Shown here in pieces: positions 1 to 5,808 of a stretch of DNA of 6,333 nucleotides; position 1 is the first letter of the stretch, and each line of letters starts with the position of its first letter. Position numbers and translations under genes: made by a program. The notes under the pieces are model-generated. The model searched no databases. It was not told the origin of the DNA and saw only the letters and a list, made by a program, of their open reading frames with translations. The DNA lies in NCBI GenBank assembly GCA_947463285.1, contig CANHTV010000228.1, positions 1 to 6,333 on the forward strand. The letters are read 5' to 3'. Source of the stretch: Verrucomicrobiaceae bacterium (GTDB taxonomy: Bacteria > Verrucomicrobiota > Verrucomicrobiia > Verrucomicrobiales > Verrucomicrobiaceae).

Positions 1-66
1 AGATGATAGCAGGCCGCTAGAATCCGCGTCCTTTACCGGCCCAACCAACTGATAAATCGTTTCATT
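1..66. other. Short leader upstream of hppA, no clear signal
   Basis: These 66 bases precede the GTG start. A TGATAAAT stretch at 50-57 resembles a -10 element, but the only -35-like sequence (TTTACC, 32-37) lies just 13 bases before the GATAAAT core, too close for a standard promoter. No purine-rich ribosome-binding site lies before the GTG. The end of any gene further upstream is not recognisable here. Confidence 0.3.
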
Positions 67-2121
67 GTGACTCCGTCAATCCTACTCACTCAAGGCATTC
101 AGATCTCCATCGTTCTCGCCATCGTTGGCCTGGCTTTTGCGATTCTACTCATCCGCAAAATTCTCGCAGCCTCGCCGGGCAATGATAAAATGGCCCTGAT
201 CGGCGGAGCCATCCAGCAGGGCGCCAAAGCCTACATGAGCCGCCAGATCCGAGCGGTAAGCATCATCGCCGTGATCGTTTTCGCCATCGTATGGTATGTG
301 CGCGGTGGCGCGGCAAGTGCCGGTTTCGTGATCGGTGCCGTCTGCTCCATGATCGCTGGCTACATCGGCATGATGATCGCCGTGCGTGCCAACGTCCGCA
401 CCGCCTGGGCCGCCAGCACAGGTTCGCATCCCGCGCTTAAGATCGCTTTCAACGGTGGTGCCGTCACCGGTTTGCTCGTGGTGGCGCTGGGACTGCTTTC
501 CGTTGGAGTTTTTTACCTGATCATGGTGAAAATGGGCAGTGTGAAAGCTGCCATTGATGCCCTCGTAGGTCTTGCTCTAGGCAGTTCCTTGATCTCCGTT
601 TTCGCCCGTCTCGGCGGTGGTATCTACACGAAGGCCGCGGACGTGGGCGCTGACCTCGTCGGCAAGATCGAGCAGAACTTGAACGAAGACGATCCGCGTA
701 ACCCAGCGACCATCGCGGACAACGTCGGCGACAATGTCGGTGACTGCGCAGGCATGGCTGCTGACGTTTTTGAAACCTACGCCGTCAGCCTCATCGGTGG
801 CGTGCTCGTCGGCCATCTGACCAGCGCTGATCACAACGAAGCCGTGTTAGTGTATCCCTTCGTCCTCTGCGGCCTCTCCATTCTGTCTTCACTACTCGGC
901 ATCGGCTGGGTGAATTTTGTAAAGCAGAATGCCACCGCATCCTTGGTGAGTGGCGTCGCCGTTTCCGGCATCGTATCAGCCTTCCTCTTTAAATGGGCGA
1001 CCGGAGCCATGTTCCCCGCCGCTGTCGTTATGTCAGGTAAGTCTGTCACAGCAGACAGCCTATTCTATTGCGCGCTGATCGGACTGCTCCTGACCTTTGT
1101 GGTCGTCTGGATCACCAATTACTTCACCAGTACTGCCCACGCCCCCGTGCGCCGCATTGCCAAGGCCTCTGAAACGGGTCACGCCACCAATATTATCGCT
1201 GGTATCAGCGTCGGTCACCACGCCACCCTGCTGCCCGTGCTCGCCATCTCCGCCTCCATCTGGTTTTGCTGGGATCTTGGCGGCCTTTACGGCATCGCCG
1301 TCGCAGTCGTCTCTATGCTCAGCCTCAGCGGCATCATCATCTCTCTTGATGCCTTCGGCCCCATCACCGACAACGCTGGCGGTATCGCCGTCATGTCCGG
1401 TCTGCCTGAAGAAGTTCGTAAGATCACTGATGAACTCGACGCTGTGGGCAACACCATGAAAGCCGTCACCAAAGGTTACGCCATCGCCTCAGCCGGCCTC
1501 GCCGCCATGGTGCTTTTCGGCAGCTATGTGGAAGAAGTGAAAGCCTTCCTCAGCCTCAAGGTGATCGCCTTTGACCTTATGAATCCTCAAGTCATCATTG
1601 GCATGTTCATCGGAGGTCTGCTTCCCTACCTTTTCACCGCCTTTGGCATGGACGCCGTCGGCAATGCCGCAGGTGCAGTCGTGCGTGAAGTACGTCGCCA
1701 AATCACCGCCAAGCCAGGCATCCTGACCGGTCACGACACTCCTGAATACGGTCAATGCGTGGACATCGTCACCAAAGCTGCGCTTCAGCAGATGATCGTG
1801 CCAGCCCTGCTGCCCATCGTGTTTGTCGTAGGCGTCGCCTTCCTTGGTAAAGAAGCCCTCGGTGGTCTGCTCATCGGCACCATCGTCACCGGTCTTTTTG
1901 TCGGCATCGCTATGACAAGCGCCGGTGGTGCTTGGGATAACGCCAAGAAATACGTCGAAGAAGGTCATCATGGCGGCAAAGGCAGCTTTGCCCACGCCGC
2001 AGCTGTCACTGGCGACACTGTTGGTGATCCCTACAAAGACACCTCAGGCCCAGCCGTGAACCCCATGATCAAGGTTGTGAACGTTCTCGCTATCCTCGTT
2101 ATCCCACTATTCTTCAAATAA
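67..2121 (+). CDS. hppA: Membrane-bound proton-pumping pyrophosphatase, K+-independent type
   Basis: This integral membrane enzyme hydrolyses cytoplasmic PPi to phosphate and uses the energy to pump H+ across the inner membrane. The 684-residue length and roughly 16 hydrophobic segments fit the family. The PPi/Mg site motifs are visible: DVGADLVGK (192-200), EDDPRNPATIADNVGDNVGD (207-226), the DAFGPITDNAGGI region (428-440), GGAWDNAKKYVE (620-631) and TGDTVGDPYKDTSGPAVN (648-665). The coupling-helix glutamate in ADVFETY is present at residue 236. In GNTMKAVTKG (461-470) Lys465 and Thr468 occupy the positions that are Ala and Ala/Gly in K+-dependent enzymes, which indicates a K+-independent H+ pump. 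The start is GTG at 67; the N-terminal membrane helix begins within ten residues of it, and the frame upstream has no ATG back to a TAG at 7-9. No clear ribosome-binding site is seen. Val442 replaces the glutamate I expect in the GIAEM motif. Identity is near certain; ion specificity is inferred from motifs. Confidence 0.97.
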   Translation: MTPSILLTQGIQISIVLAIVGLAFAILLIRKILAASPGNDKMALIGGAIQQGAKAYMSRQIRAVSIIAVIVFAIVWYVRGGAASAGFVIGAVCSMIAGYIGMMIAVRANVRTAWAASTGSHPALKIAFNGGAVTGLLVVALGLLSVGVFYLIMVKMGSVKAAIDALVGLALGSSLISVFARLGGGIYTKAADVGADLVGKIEQNLNEDDPRNPATIADNVGDNVGDCAGMAADVFETYAVSLIGGVLVGHLTSADHNEAVLVYPFVLCGLSILSSLLGIGWVNFVKQNATASLVSGVAVSGIVSAFLFKWATGAMFPAAVVMSGKSVTADSLFYCALIGLLLTFVVVWITNYFTSTAHAPVRRIAKASETGHATNIIAGISVGHHATLLPVLAISASIWFCWDLGGLYGIAVAVVSMLSLSGIIISLDAFGPITDNAGGIAVMSGLPEEVRKITDELDAVGNTMKAVTKGYAIASAGLAAMVLFGSYVEEVKAFLSLKVIAFDLMNPQVIIGMFIGGLLPYLFTAFGMDAVGNAAGAVVREVRRQITAKPGILTGHDTPEYGQCVDIVTKAALQQMIVPALLPIVFVVGVAFLGKEALGGLLIGTIVTGLFVGIAMTSAGGAWDNAKKYVEEGHHGGKGSFAHAAAVTGDTVGDPYKDTSGPAVNPMIKVVNVLAILVIPLFFK

Positions 2122-2149
2122 TACCCGATCAGTGGATTGATCCCATTCC

Positions 2150-2184
2150 GAGGCCGATGCTGAAAAGGATCGGCCTCAATTTTT
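2150..2184 (+). terminator. Rho-independent terminator of hppA
   Basis: A perfect 9-bp stem, GAGGCCGAT (2150-2158) pairing with ATCGGCCTC (2169-2177), encloses a 10-base loop and is followed by AATTTTT (2178-2184). It starts 28 bases after the hppA stop codon. A weaker hairpin (GATCA 2127-2131 with TGATC 2138-2142) lies just before it. The T-tract is on the plus strand only, so the terminator serves hppA rather than the facing minus-strand gene, whose stop codon (2176-2178) overlaps the distal stem arm. Confidence 0.9.
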
Positions 2185-2373
2185 GGCAGCCGCTTTGTTT
2201 CTCGCTAGACGCCATTGATGGCGATTGTTGCCGACCCACTCCATCAAAGCCCGCTCAAACCCCACATCCCGCCCGGCCTTTTCACTGACCAGCCATTTGT
2301 GCTTCAGGATCTGTTCTAGTTCAGCCTGAAACTCAAGATAAGGACTGCGGGGACTCGGAGAAGGTGTGGCCAT
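2176..2373 (-). CDS. Small conserved-looking protein, resembles DUF4032 C-terminal segment
   Basis: This 65-residue protein faces hppA. From ATG at 2373 it has a Ser/Pro-rich N-terminus of about ten residues, then a helical, charged core: YLEFQAELEQILKHKWLVSE followed by KAGRDVGFERALMEWV, and a basic tail ending RNKAAAKN. From memory, the pattern HKW-x-x-SE-x-AG-x-DVG-x-E-x-A resembles the C-terminal end of DUF4032 proteins; here it stands alone. Function is unknown. It has no signal peptide or membrane helix from this start and is probably cytoplasmic. The frame is open back to ATG 2457, which would add 28 hydrophobic residues (LYCLLLGLAFELQLG...). I prefer the shorter start because the conserved-looking part begins there and the extension overlaps a possible promoter, but the long form with a membrane anchor cannot be excluded. 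No ribosome-binding site is seen before either start. The gene is probably real; its family link is tentative. Confidence 0.65.
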   Translation of the reverse strand: MATPSPSPRSPYLEFQAELEQILKHKWLVSEKAGRDVGFERALMEWVGNNRHQWRLARNKAAAKN

Positions 2374-2380
2374 GGTCGGA

Positions 2381-2408
2381 AGAATAAAGAGTGGCACCAA
2401 TGACCCAA
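2381..2408 (-). promoter_or_regulatory. Possible promoter for the small minus-strand gene (leaderless)
   Basis: Read on the minus strand, TTGGGT (2408-2403) and TATTCT (2386-2381) are separated by 16 bases, and the second ends 7 bases before the ATG at 2373. That spacing would start transcription at or next to the start codon, which agrees with the lack of a ribosome-binding site. Both hexamers are only partial matches to sigma-70 consensus, so this is a weak prediction. Confidence 0.2.
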
Positions 2409-2451
2409 GCTGAAGCTCAAAAGCAAGGCCGAGGAGTAAGCAATAAAGAGT
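2383..2451. repeat. Pair of 10-bp direct repeats AATAAAGAGT
   Basis: AATAAAGAGT occurs at 2383-2392 and again at 2442-2451, 59 bases apart (about 5.6 helical turns), upstream of the preferred start of the small minus-strand gene. It could be an operator pair or chance; one copy overlaps the possible -10 element. Confidence 0.3.
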
Positions 2452-2618
2452 CGGCATTACATAAGCCCTTAGTTCATAGAAACTCTCAGAGTGAGCAATT
2501 ACCTAACTCCCTGGTTTGGCTTCGCCTCCAAGATACCGCTCATCACGGCAAGGAAGGGTTCAACTAGAAAGACATTGGCTGGCTTCGTTCCTCGCAGCTA
2601 TGCCCCCCTTTGTGTTTT

Positions 2619-2879
2619 TCACTTCGCTTGCAAACCTTGCGCGTATTTCCTCACTGCTTTGACTCCATCCTTGAGTGCAATGTCCAATGCCTCTTGTAGG
2701 TTGATGTCGTCAGCGACGGCTTCAAGTCCGCGAATTGCCAGCCTGCGAATGCGTTGGTCTTCGTTTGCCACTGCGGAAGTAAACACCTTTGTCCCATCAC
2801 ATGCCTATGACCCAAAGTCGATAAGGGCAAAAATAGATTCCTTTAAGAGCTCTTGTTTCGATGATGCGGAGATTAGCAC
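2619..2879 (-). pseudogene. Relic of an alpha-helical, HEAT-like protein with internal stop
   Basis: In one minus-strand frame the last 50 residues read as an ordinary protein end: VANEDQRIRRLAIRGLEAVA, then a second helix pair (DDINLQEALDIALKDGVKAV) and RKYAQGLQAK before TGA at 2619-2621. The same frame upstream, after a TAG at 2805-2807, again looks coding: SASSKQELLKESIFALIDFG. The alternating hydrophobic/charged helix pairs resemble HEAT or armadillo-type repeats, although no family can be named. Beyond 2879 the frame meets another TAG at 2907-2909 and loses coding character. The simplest reading is a truncated, stop-interrupted gene. The last 51 codons could still be translated from GTG 2771 as a tiny protein. 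Both the coding nature and the relic status are inferred by eye. Confidence 0.4.
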
Positions 2880-2888
2880 CGGGTATCG

Positions 2889-3119
2889 ATGTGGCCGCAG
2901 GCACGCCTATCCAGTAAAGTGCGCCCAGCGTGCGAATCACAACCGTTCTATTTGGGTCCCAAGCCCATTGATCAACCGAAGAACTACTTGACCTGCGGTC
3001 GCCAGATTCCAACGGCATTCGTCAAGGACTGCGTGATTGTTAGCCCCAACACTGTCGAGATACTTGGAAGAGTTGTTGATTATTGGGAGAATATTCAAGT
3101 ACACCCACTGGATGGGTAA
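2889..3119 (+). CDS. Uncertain short reading frame, unknown function
   Basis: This is a 76-codon frame from ATG 2889 to TAA 3119. The second half reads plausibly as protein: FYLGPKPIDQPKNYLTCGRQ, then IPTAFVKDCVIVSPNTVEIL, then GRVVDYWENIQVHPLDG. The first half (MWPQARLSSKVRPACES) does not. It has AT-rich codons, unlike the neighbouring genes, and no ribosome-binding site. It could be the tail of a decayed gene, a small genuine gene, or chance. The opposite strand of the same stretch (upstream of the HEAT-like relic) also has open frames, so strand is not settled. No function is assigned. Confidence 0.22.
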   Translation: MWPQARLSSKVRPACESQPFYLGPKPIDQPKNYLTCGRQIPTAFVKDCVIVSPNTVEILGRVVDYWENIQVHPLDG

Positions 3120-3161
3120 AGTGACGCGTAGAACGCAGTGTAAAGGTTAAAGTTAGAAAAG

Positions 3162-3193
3162 ACCAATCCAACAGTTCATCTAATTCTATTGGT
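3162..3193. repeat. Inverted repeat ACCAAT/ATTGGT
   Basis: ACCAAT (3162-3167) pairs with ATTGGT (3188-3193) across a 20-base AT-rich spacer. It is the first of three inverted repeats in about 100 bases ahead of the carboxypeptidase gene. No T-tract follows, so it is not an intrinsic terminator; it may be a protein-binding site or chance. Confidence 0.3.
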
Positions 3194-3210
3194 TGCCTCG
3201 CTTAGTTGGC

Positions 3211-3233
3211 CCGTGGGTTTTAATCGACCACGG
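3211..3233. repeat. Inverted repeat CCGTGG/CCACGG
   Basis: CCGTGG (3211-3216) pairs with CCACGG (3228-3233) around an 11-base AT-rich centre, GTTTTAATCGA, that contains part of the TTTAAT -10-like hexamer. A dyad with GC arms and an AT centre is the usual shape of a dimeric repressor operator, and its overlap with the promoter-like element fits that. This is inference only. Confidence 0.35.
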
Positions 3234-3248
3234 CAAACGAGCGAAATT

Positions 3249-3263
3249 GCCTGCGCAGCAGGC
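3249..3263. repeat. Short hairpin GCCTGC-GCA-GCAGGC
   Basis: A perfect 6-bp stem with a 3-base loop lies 73 bases before the ATG of the carboxypeptidase gene. In mRNA it would fold stably in the 5' leader if transcription begins near 3230. There is no T-run after it. Confidence 0.35.
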
Positions 3264-3336
3264 CTTCTACAACTGCAAACGGCTCCCCAGAAGTTCCTGT
3301 CGTTGCAGCTGTCGCAGACCTGCTCATGATGACGCC

Positions 3337-4095
3337 ATGCCGCTGCTACCACTCCATCAAGCCCACGATCCACGCGCTCTTTTGAGGCGTTGGCGTGCTG
3401 TGGCTGGGCAGACGGGGCTGAAGATTCGTACCTTGACCGAGGTGGCGGGTGAAAAGATCCTCTACTTGGAATCACCTCCTTGGCAGGAGAATGGAGGCAC
3501 GCTTTATCTCTCCAGCGGTGTGCATGGCGATGAAGCCGCTGCGGCCTGGGGCCTGCTGATATGGGTGGAACGTAATCTGGAAGTGCTGCGCAAAGGTCGC
3601 TTCCTCATCTTTCCCTGCCTAAATCCCCATGGCCTGCGCCATAACACACGCACGGATCATCGCGGTCATGATTTAAACCGCTGCTTCCATCTGGATGATG
3701 ATCCCGTCTGCGGCCCGTGGCGTCAGCTCATCCAGCAACAGCCGTTGCGGCTCGGCCTGTGTCTGCATGAGGATTACGATGCCCAAGGCTGCTATGTCTA
3801 TGAGCTCGGCCCCAAGGCCAGAGCGATGTCTCAACGCATCATGCAGAACGCTAAGCTGCGCATCCCGGCCGATCAACGGACCAGCATCGACGGCAGTCGC
3901 GCGCAGGACGGCATCATCCGCAGGAGCACCCTGCCCCAGCATCTTCCGGGGATGCCGGAGGCTATCGTCCTGTGGCAGCTCGGCTGTGCTGTGACGCTGA
4001 CCTTTGAAACACCGTCCGAGTTTGGCTTCGACGAACGCGTGGAATCACAGGTCGCTTTTATCGAAAGCACCCTCACTATGTTGAACCAGCCATGA
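3337..4095 (+). CDS. M14-family zinc carboxypeptidase (MpaA/DUF2817-like)
   Basis: This 252-residue metallopeptidase-fold enzyme likely cleaves an amide bond next to a free carboxylate. The zinc ligands are seen as HGDE (His63, Glu66) and HEDYD (His144). The substrate-carboxylate motif is NPHGLRHNTRTDHRGHDLNR (96-115), ending in the Asn-Arg pair. The catalytic glutamate is Glu224 in TFETPSE. All key M14 residues are therefore present. The length matches murein-peptide amidase MpaA (about 240 residues) and related succinylglutamate-desuccinylase-like proteins. It has no signal peptide, so a cytoplasmic role such as trimming recycled peptides is likely, but the substrate is unknown. The frame is open back to 3193, but the extra 48 residues (Cys/Arg-rich) do not look like protein, so ATG 3337 is preferred; there is no clear ribosome-binding site. 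The stop overlaps the next gene start by ATGA, indicating an operon. Family confident; substrate not. Confidence 0.85.
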   Translation: MPLLPLHQAHDPRALLRRWRAVAGQTGLKIRTLTEVAGEKILYLESPPWQENGGTLYLSSGVHGDEAAAAWGLLIWVERNLEVLRKGRFLIFPCLNPHGLRHNTRTDHRGHDLNRCFHLDDDPVCGPWRQLIQQQPLRLGLCLHEDYDAQGCYVYELGPKARAMSQRIMQNAKLRIPADQRTSIDGSRAQDGIIRRSTLPQHLPGMPEAIVLWQLGCAVTLTFETPSEFGFDERVESQVAFIESTLTMLNQP

Positions 4096-5045
4096 AGCGC
4101 CTTTTTCCAGGCCTGATGATCTTACTGACGCTGTTAATGACAGCCTGTCAGTCCGTCATTTTGCTGAGGCCGGATCATACCGCCCTGGGCAGGACCGAAT
4201 GGGTAAGCGAAGATGGCAAAGCCATGCCCTACAAGGTCTGGCGGCCCGCAGGCGGAAACAAAGTACGCGGAGTGGTCATCGCCGTGCATGGCCTCAGCGG
4301 TGCGGCCTCAGACTTCTGGCTGCTGGGTGAAACACTGCCAAAGCAGGGCTACATCGTCTATGCCTACGAGTTGCGCGGCCAGGGTAATGACCCCATCCGC
4401 TCCAATCGCGGCGACATCCGCTCCGCCGATGAATGGACCCGAGATCTGGCCACCTTTCATGGCCTCGTGCAGAGGCAGCATCGCGGGCGTCCCGTGTTTT
4501 GGTATGGTGAAAGTCTCGGCAGCCTGATCTGCCTCCACACCGCAGCCCGCGATCACGGGCCGAAGCCCAGAGGCCTGATCCTGGCATCGCCCGTGGCGGG
4601 GCTGCGCATGACGGTCTCAGGCTTTCAGCGATGGATGCTGGAAACTGCGGCCAAACTCTCGCCAAAGTCGCGCTTCTCCCTCGGTGATCTGGCGGGGGTC
4701 GATGAAAAAAACATCCAAGTCACCAGCACCACCACGCATGGCGAGCAGATGGCGATCACGCCCCATCACATCAGTCAGTTTAGCCTGCGACTGCTGACAG
4801 AGATCGGCCGACTGATGGACAGCAACGCCGGAGCGGCCAAGGAAACCAAAATGCCGGCGCTTTTCCTGGCCACGCCGAATGACATCCTCTCCTCCGCCGA
4901 ACAGGTGCGGACCTTGTTTGATCAGGTGAGCTCAAGAAAAAAGACCCTGCTCTGGTACACCCGCAGCCATCATCTGCTGCTGCATGACGTGCAGAGGCAG
5001 GAGGTCTGCACCGATCTGCTCCAGTGGCTGGAGAAACACCGCTGA
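4092..5045 (+). CDS. Lipoprotein alpha/beta hydrolase (monoacylglycerol lipase-like)
   Basis: This is a 317-residue serine hydrolase anchored as a lipoprotein. The N-terminus MKRLFPGLMILLTLLMTAC is a signal peptide with lipobox LMTAC; Cys19 would be lipidated and is followed by Gln, not Asp, which in proteobacterial rules favours the outer membrane. The hydrolase domain spans about 45-315. It has the oxyanion HG in AVHGLSG (65-70), the nucleophile Ser141 in YGESLGS, a likely Asp264 (ATPNDIL) and catalytic His294 in SHHLLLHD. This layout matches the Hydrolase_4 (PF12146) lysophospholipase/monoglyceride lipase group. It probably hydrolyses lipid or other esters at the envelope; the substrate is unknown. 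Its ATG overlaps the upstream peptidase stop (ATGA), so translation is likely coupled. It ends directly against the convergent minus-strand gene with no visible terminator between them. Confidence 0.88.
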   Translation: MKRLFPGLMILLTLLMTACQSVILLRPDHTALGRTEWVSEDGKAMPYKVWRPAGGNKVRGVVIAVHGLSGAASDFWLLGETLPKQGYIVYAYELRGQGNDPIRSNRGDIRSADEWTRDLATFHGLVQRQHRGRPVFWYGESLGSLICLHTAARDHGPKPRGLILASPVAGLRMTVSGFQRWMLETAAKLSPKSRFSLGDLAGVDEKNIQVTSTTTHGEQMAITPHHISQFSLRLLTEIGRLMDSNAGAAKETKMPALFLATPNDILSSAEQVRTLFDQVSSRKKTLLWYTRSHHLLLHDVQRQEVCTDLLQWLEKHR

Positions 5046-5048
5046 TCA
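5043..5048. other. Abutting convergent stop codons, TGATCA
   Basis: The plus-strand lipoprotein gene ends in TGA at 5043-5045 and the minus-strand hydrolase ends in TGA at 5048-5046. The two stops form the palindrome TGATCA with no base between. No hairpin with a T-tract is seen on either side, so transcripts from both strands must run into each other's coding sequence or end by another mechanism. Confidence 0.9.
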
Positions 5049-5761
5049 CTCCTTGCCCAGGGCCTGTTTCACGATGCGCTCAGAGTTCGTGATGGGCAGC
5101 GAGTAGTGGCCCTCGTCCTCCAGCCAATGCGTGGTCACTTGCGGCAGCAGGGCAGAGATCTGCTCACTGTATTTCCAGGAAATATTGCGGTCATCCTTGC
5201 CATGCCAGAGATGGATCAGCGAGTCCGCCGCACTGATCTCTTCAGCGATGGTCGGTCCGGCGACCCACCTGAGATGATTTTTCCCAGACGCATCAGCAGA
5301 CCCAGAACCGAGGGAAAGACATGGCACAGGCGGATCATCAGGCGATAGCCCCAGAACATGTGATCGTAGCCTAGAAACGTTAGTGGCGGCGCACCACAGA
5401 CGATGGTGGAGCTCAGCACCCGCTTCGGCATTGCCACCACGGCGGCGAAAACATAGGGGCCACCGCCAGACCAGCCCATCAGGTGAAACTTCTCCGCGCC
5501 GACATGCGCCGCGAGCTGCTCCATCAGCTCCGGCCAGTCAGACAGACGACGGTTTGGCTGATAATCCGACAAACCGATGCCCGGCCTGCCTGGAAAGATC
5601 AGGCGCAGACCGTGACGCTTCGCCACCTCATCCATCAAAGCTCCCTGCACCCGCGCGCTCGGCCAGCCATGAAAGTAAAACATGGGCACCCCCTGCGGAT
5701 CACCATGCTCAGCATAACCGAGTGTCAGGCCATTTTTGAGCGTGCCTGAGTGATCAGACAT
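5046..5761 (-). pseudogene. Alpha/beta hydrolase broken by frameshift and internal deletion
   Basis: Two minus-strand frames make up one alpha/beta hydrolase. The first (ATG 5761, out of frame to 5216) carries the N-terminal half: YFHGWPSARVQG with the oxyanion HG, FPGRPGIGLSD, and the nucleophile elbow GWSGGGPY (Ser98 from ATG 5761). The second frame, down to 5046, carries the C-terminal half: LIHLWHGKDDRN with the likely catalytic Asp (codon 5192-5190), and DEGHYSLP with the catalytic His (5108-5106). The switch lies around 5240-5260. Joined there, the product is about 240 residues, whereas family members I know are about 280-300. What is missing is most of the helical cap normally found between the LLMRLG helix and the HLWHG strand. 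A 3n+1-base deletion would explain both. A TTG at 5812 could extend the N-terminus by 17 residues, overlapping the upstream stop. The gene follows the LOG-like gene by 47 bases, probably as an operon. Confidence 0.8.
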
Positions 5762-5808
5762 TCTTAAAGCAACAGGGGGAGGATGAATGTGGAAGCGTTC
5801 GGAAAGGA

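Larger units (their letters stand above)
2460..3336. other. Gene-poor intergenic stretch, AT-leaning
   Basis: Nearly 900 bases lie between the small minus-strand gene and the carboxypeptidase gene, visibly lower in GC than both sides and without a convincing intact gene. A 166-codon open frame at 2491-2991 on the plus strand reads as low-complexity Ser/Ala/Arg-rich sequence without domain character and is probably spurious. The supportable contents are a decayed minus-strand frame (2619-2879), an uncertain plus-strand frame (2889-3119) and three inverted repeats (3162-3263). A weak promoter-like pair for the downstream gene is TTGCCT (3193-3198) and TTTAAT (3218-3223), spaced 19 bases. No tRNA, transposase or terminal inverted repeats are visible. 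Confidence 0.6.

Noticed and set aside
1489..1995. Long open frame antisense to hppA
   Set aside because: His/Asp/Gly-rich shadow of the conserved pyrophosphatase codons. The same applies to the other antisense frames in hppA and the hydrolases.
2374..2457. Hydrophobic N-terminal extension of the small minus-strand protein
   Set aside because: Kept as an alternative only: no ribosome-binding site, and the conserved-looking part starts after the internal ATG. It is not excluded.
2504..2510. ACCTAAC, a perfect RYYYAAC heptamer
   Set aside because: No matching GTTRRRY partner within about 150 bases, so it is likely chance.
2491..2991. 166-codon plus-strand open frame
   Set aside because: Ser/Ala/Arg-rich, no domain character, no ribosome-binding site, and it runs antisense across the better-looking HEAT-like minus-strand frame.
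3039..3060. GTTAGCCCCAAC-type core resembling an integron attC end
   Set aside because: The heptamer fails the RYYYAAC/GTTRRRY consensus by a base and I found no complementary partner core at a suitable distance. There is no integrase and no cassette array.
3193..3336. 48-residue N-terminal extension of the M14 peptidase
   Set aside because: Cys/Arg-rich composition, overlaps the inverted repeats, and the family length is reached from ATG 3337.
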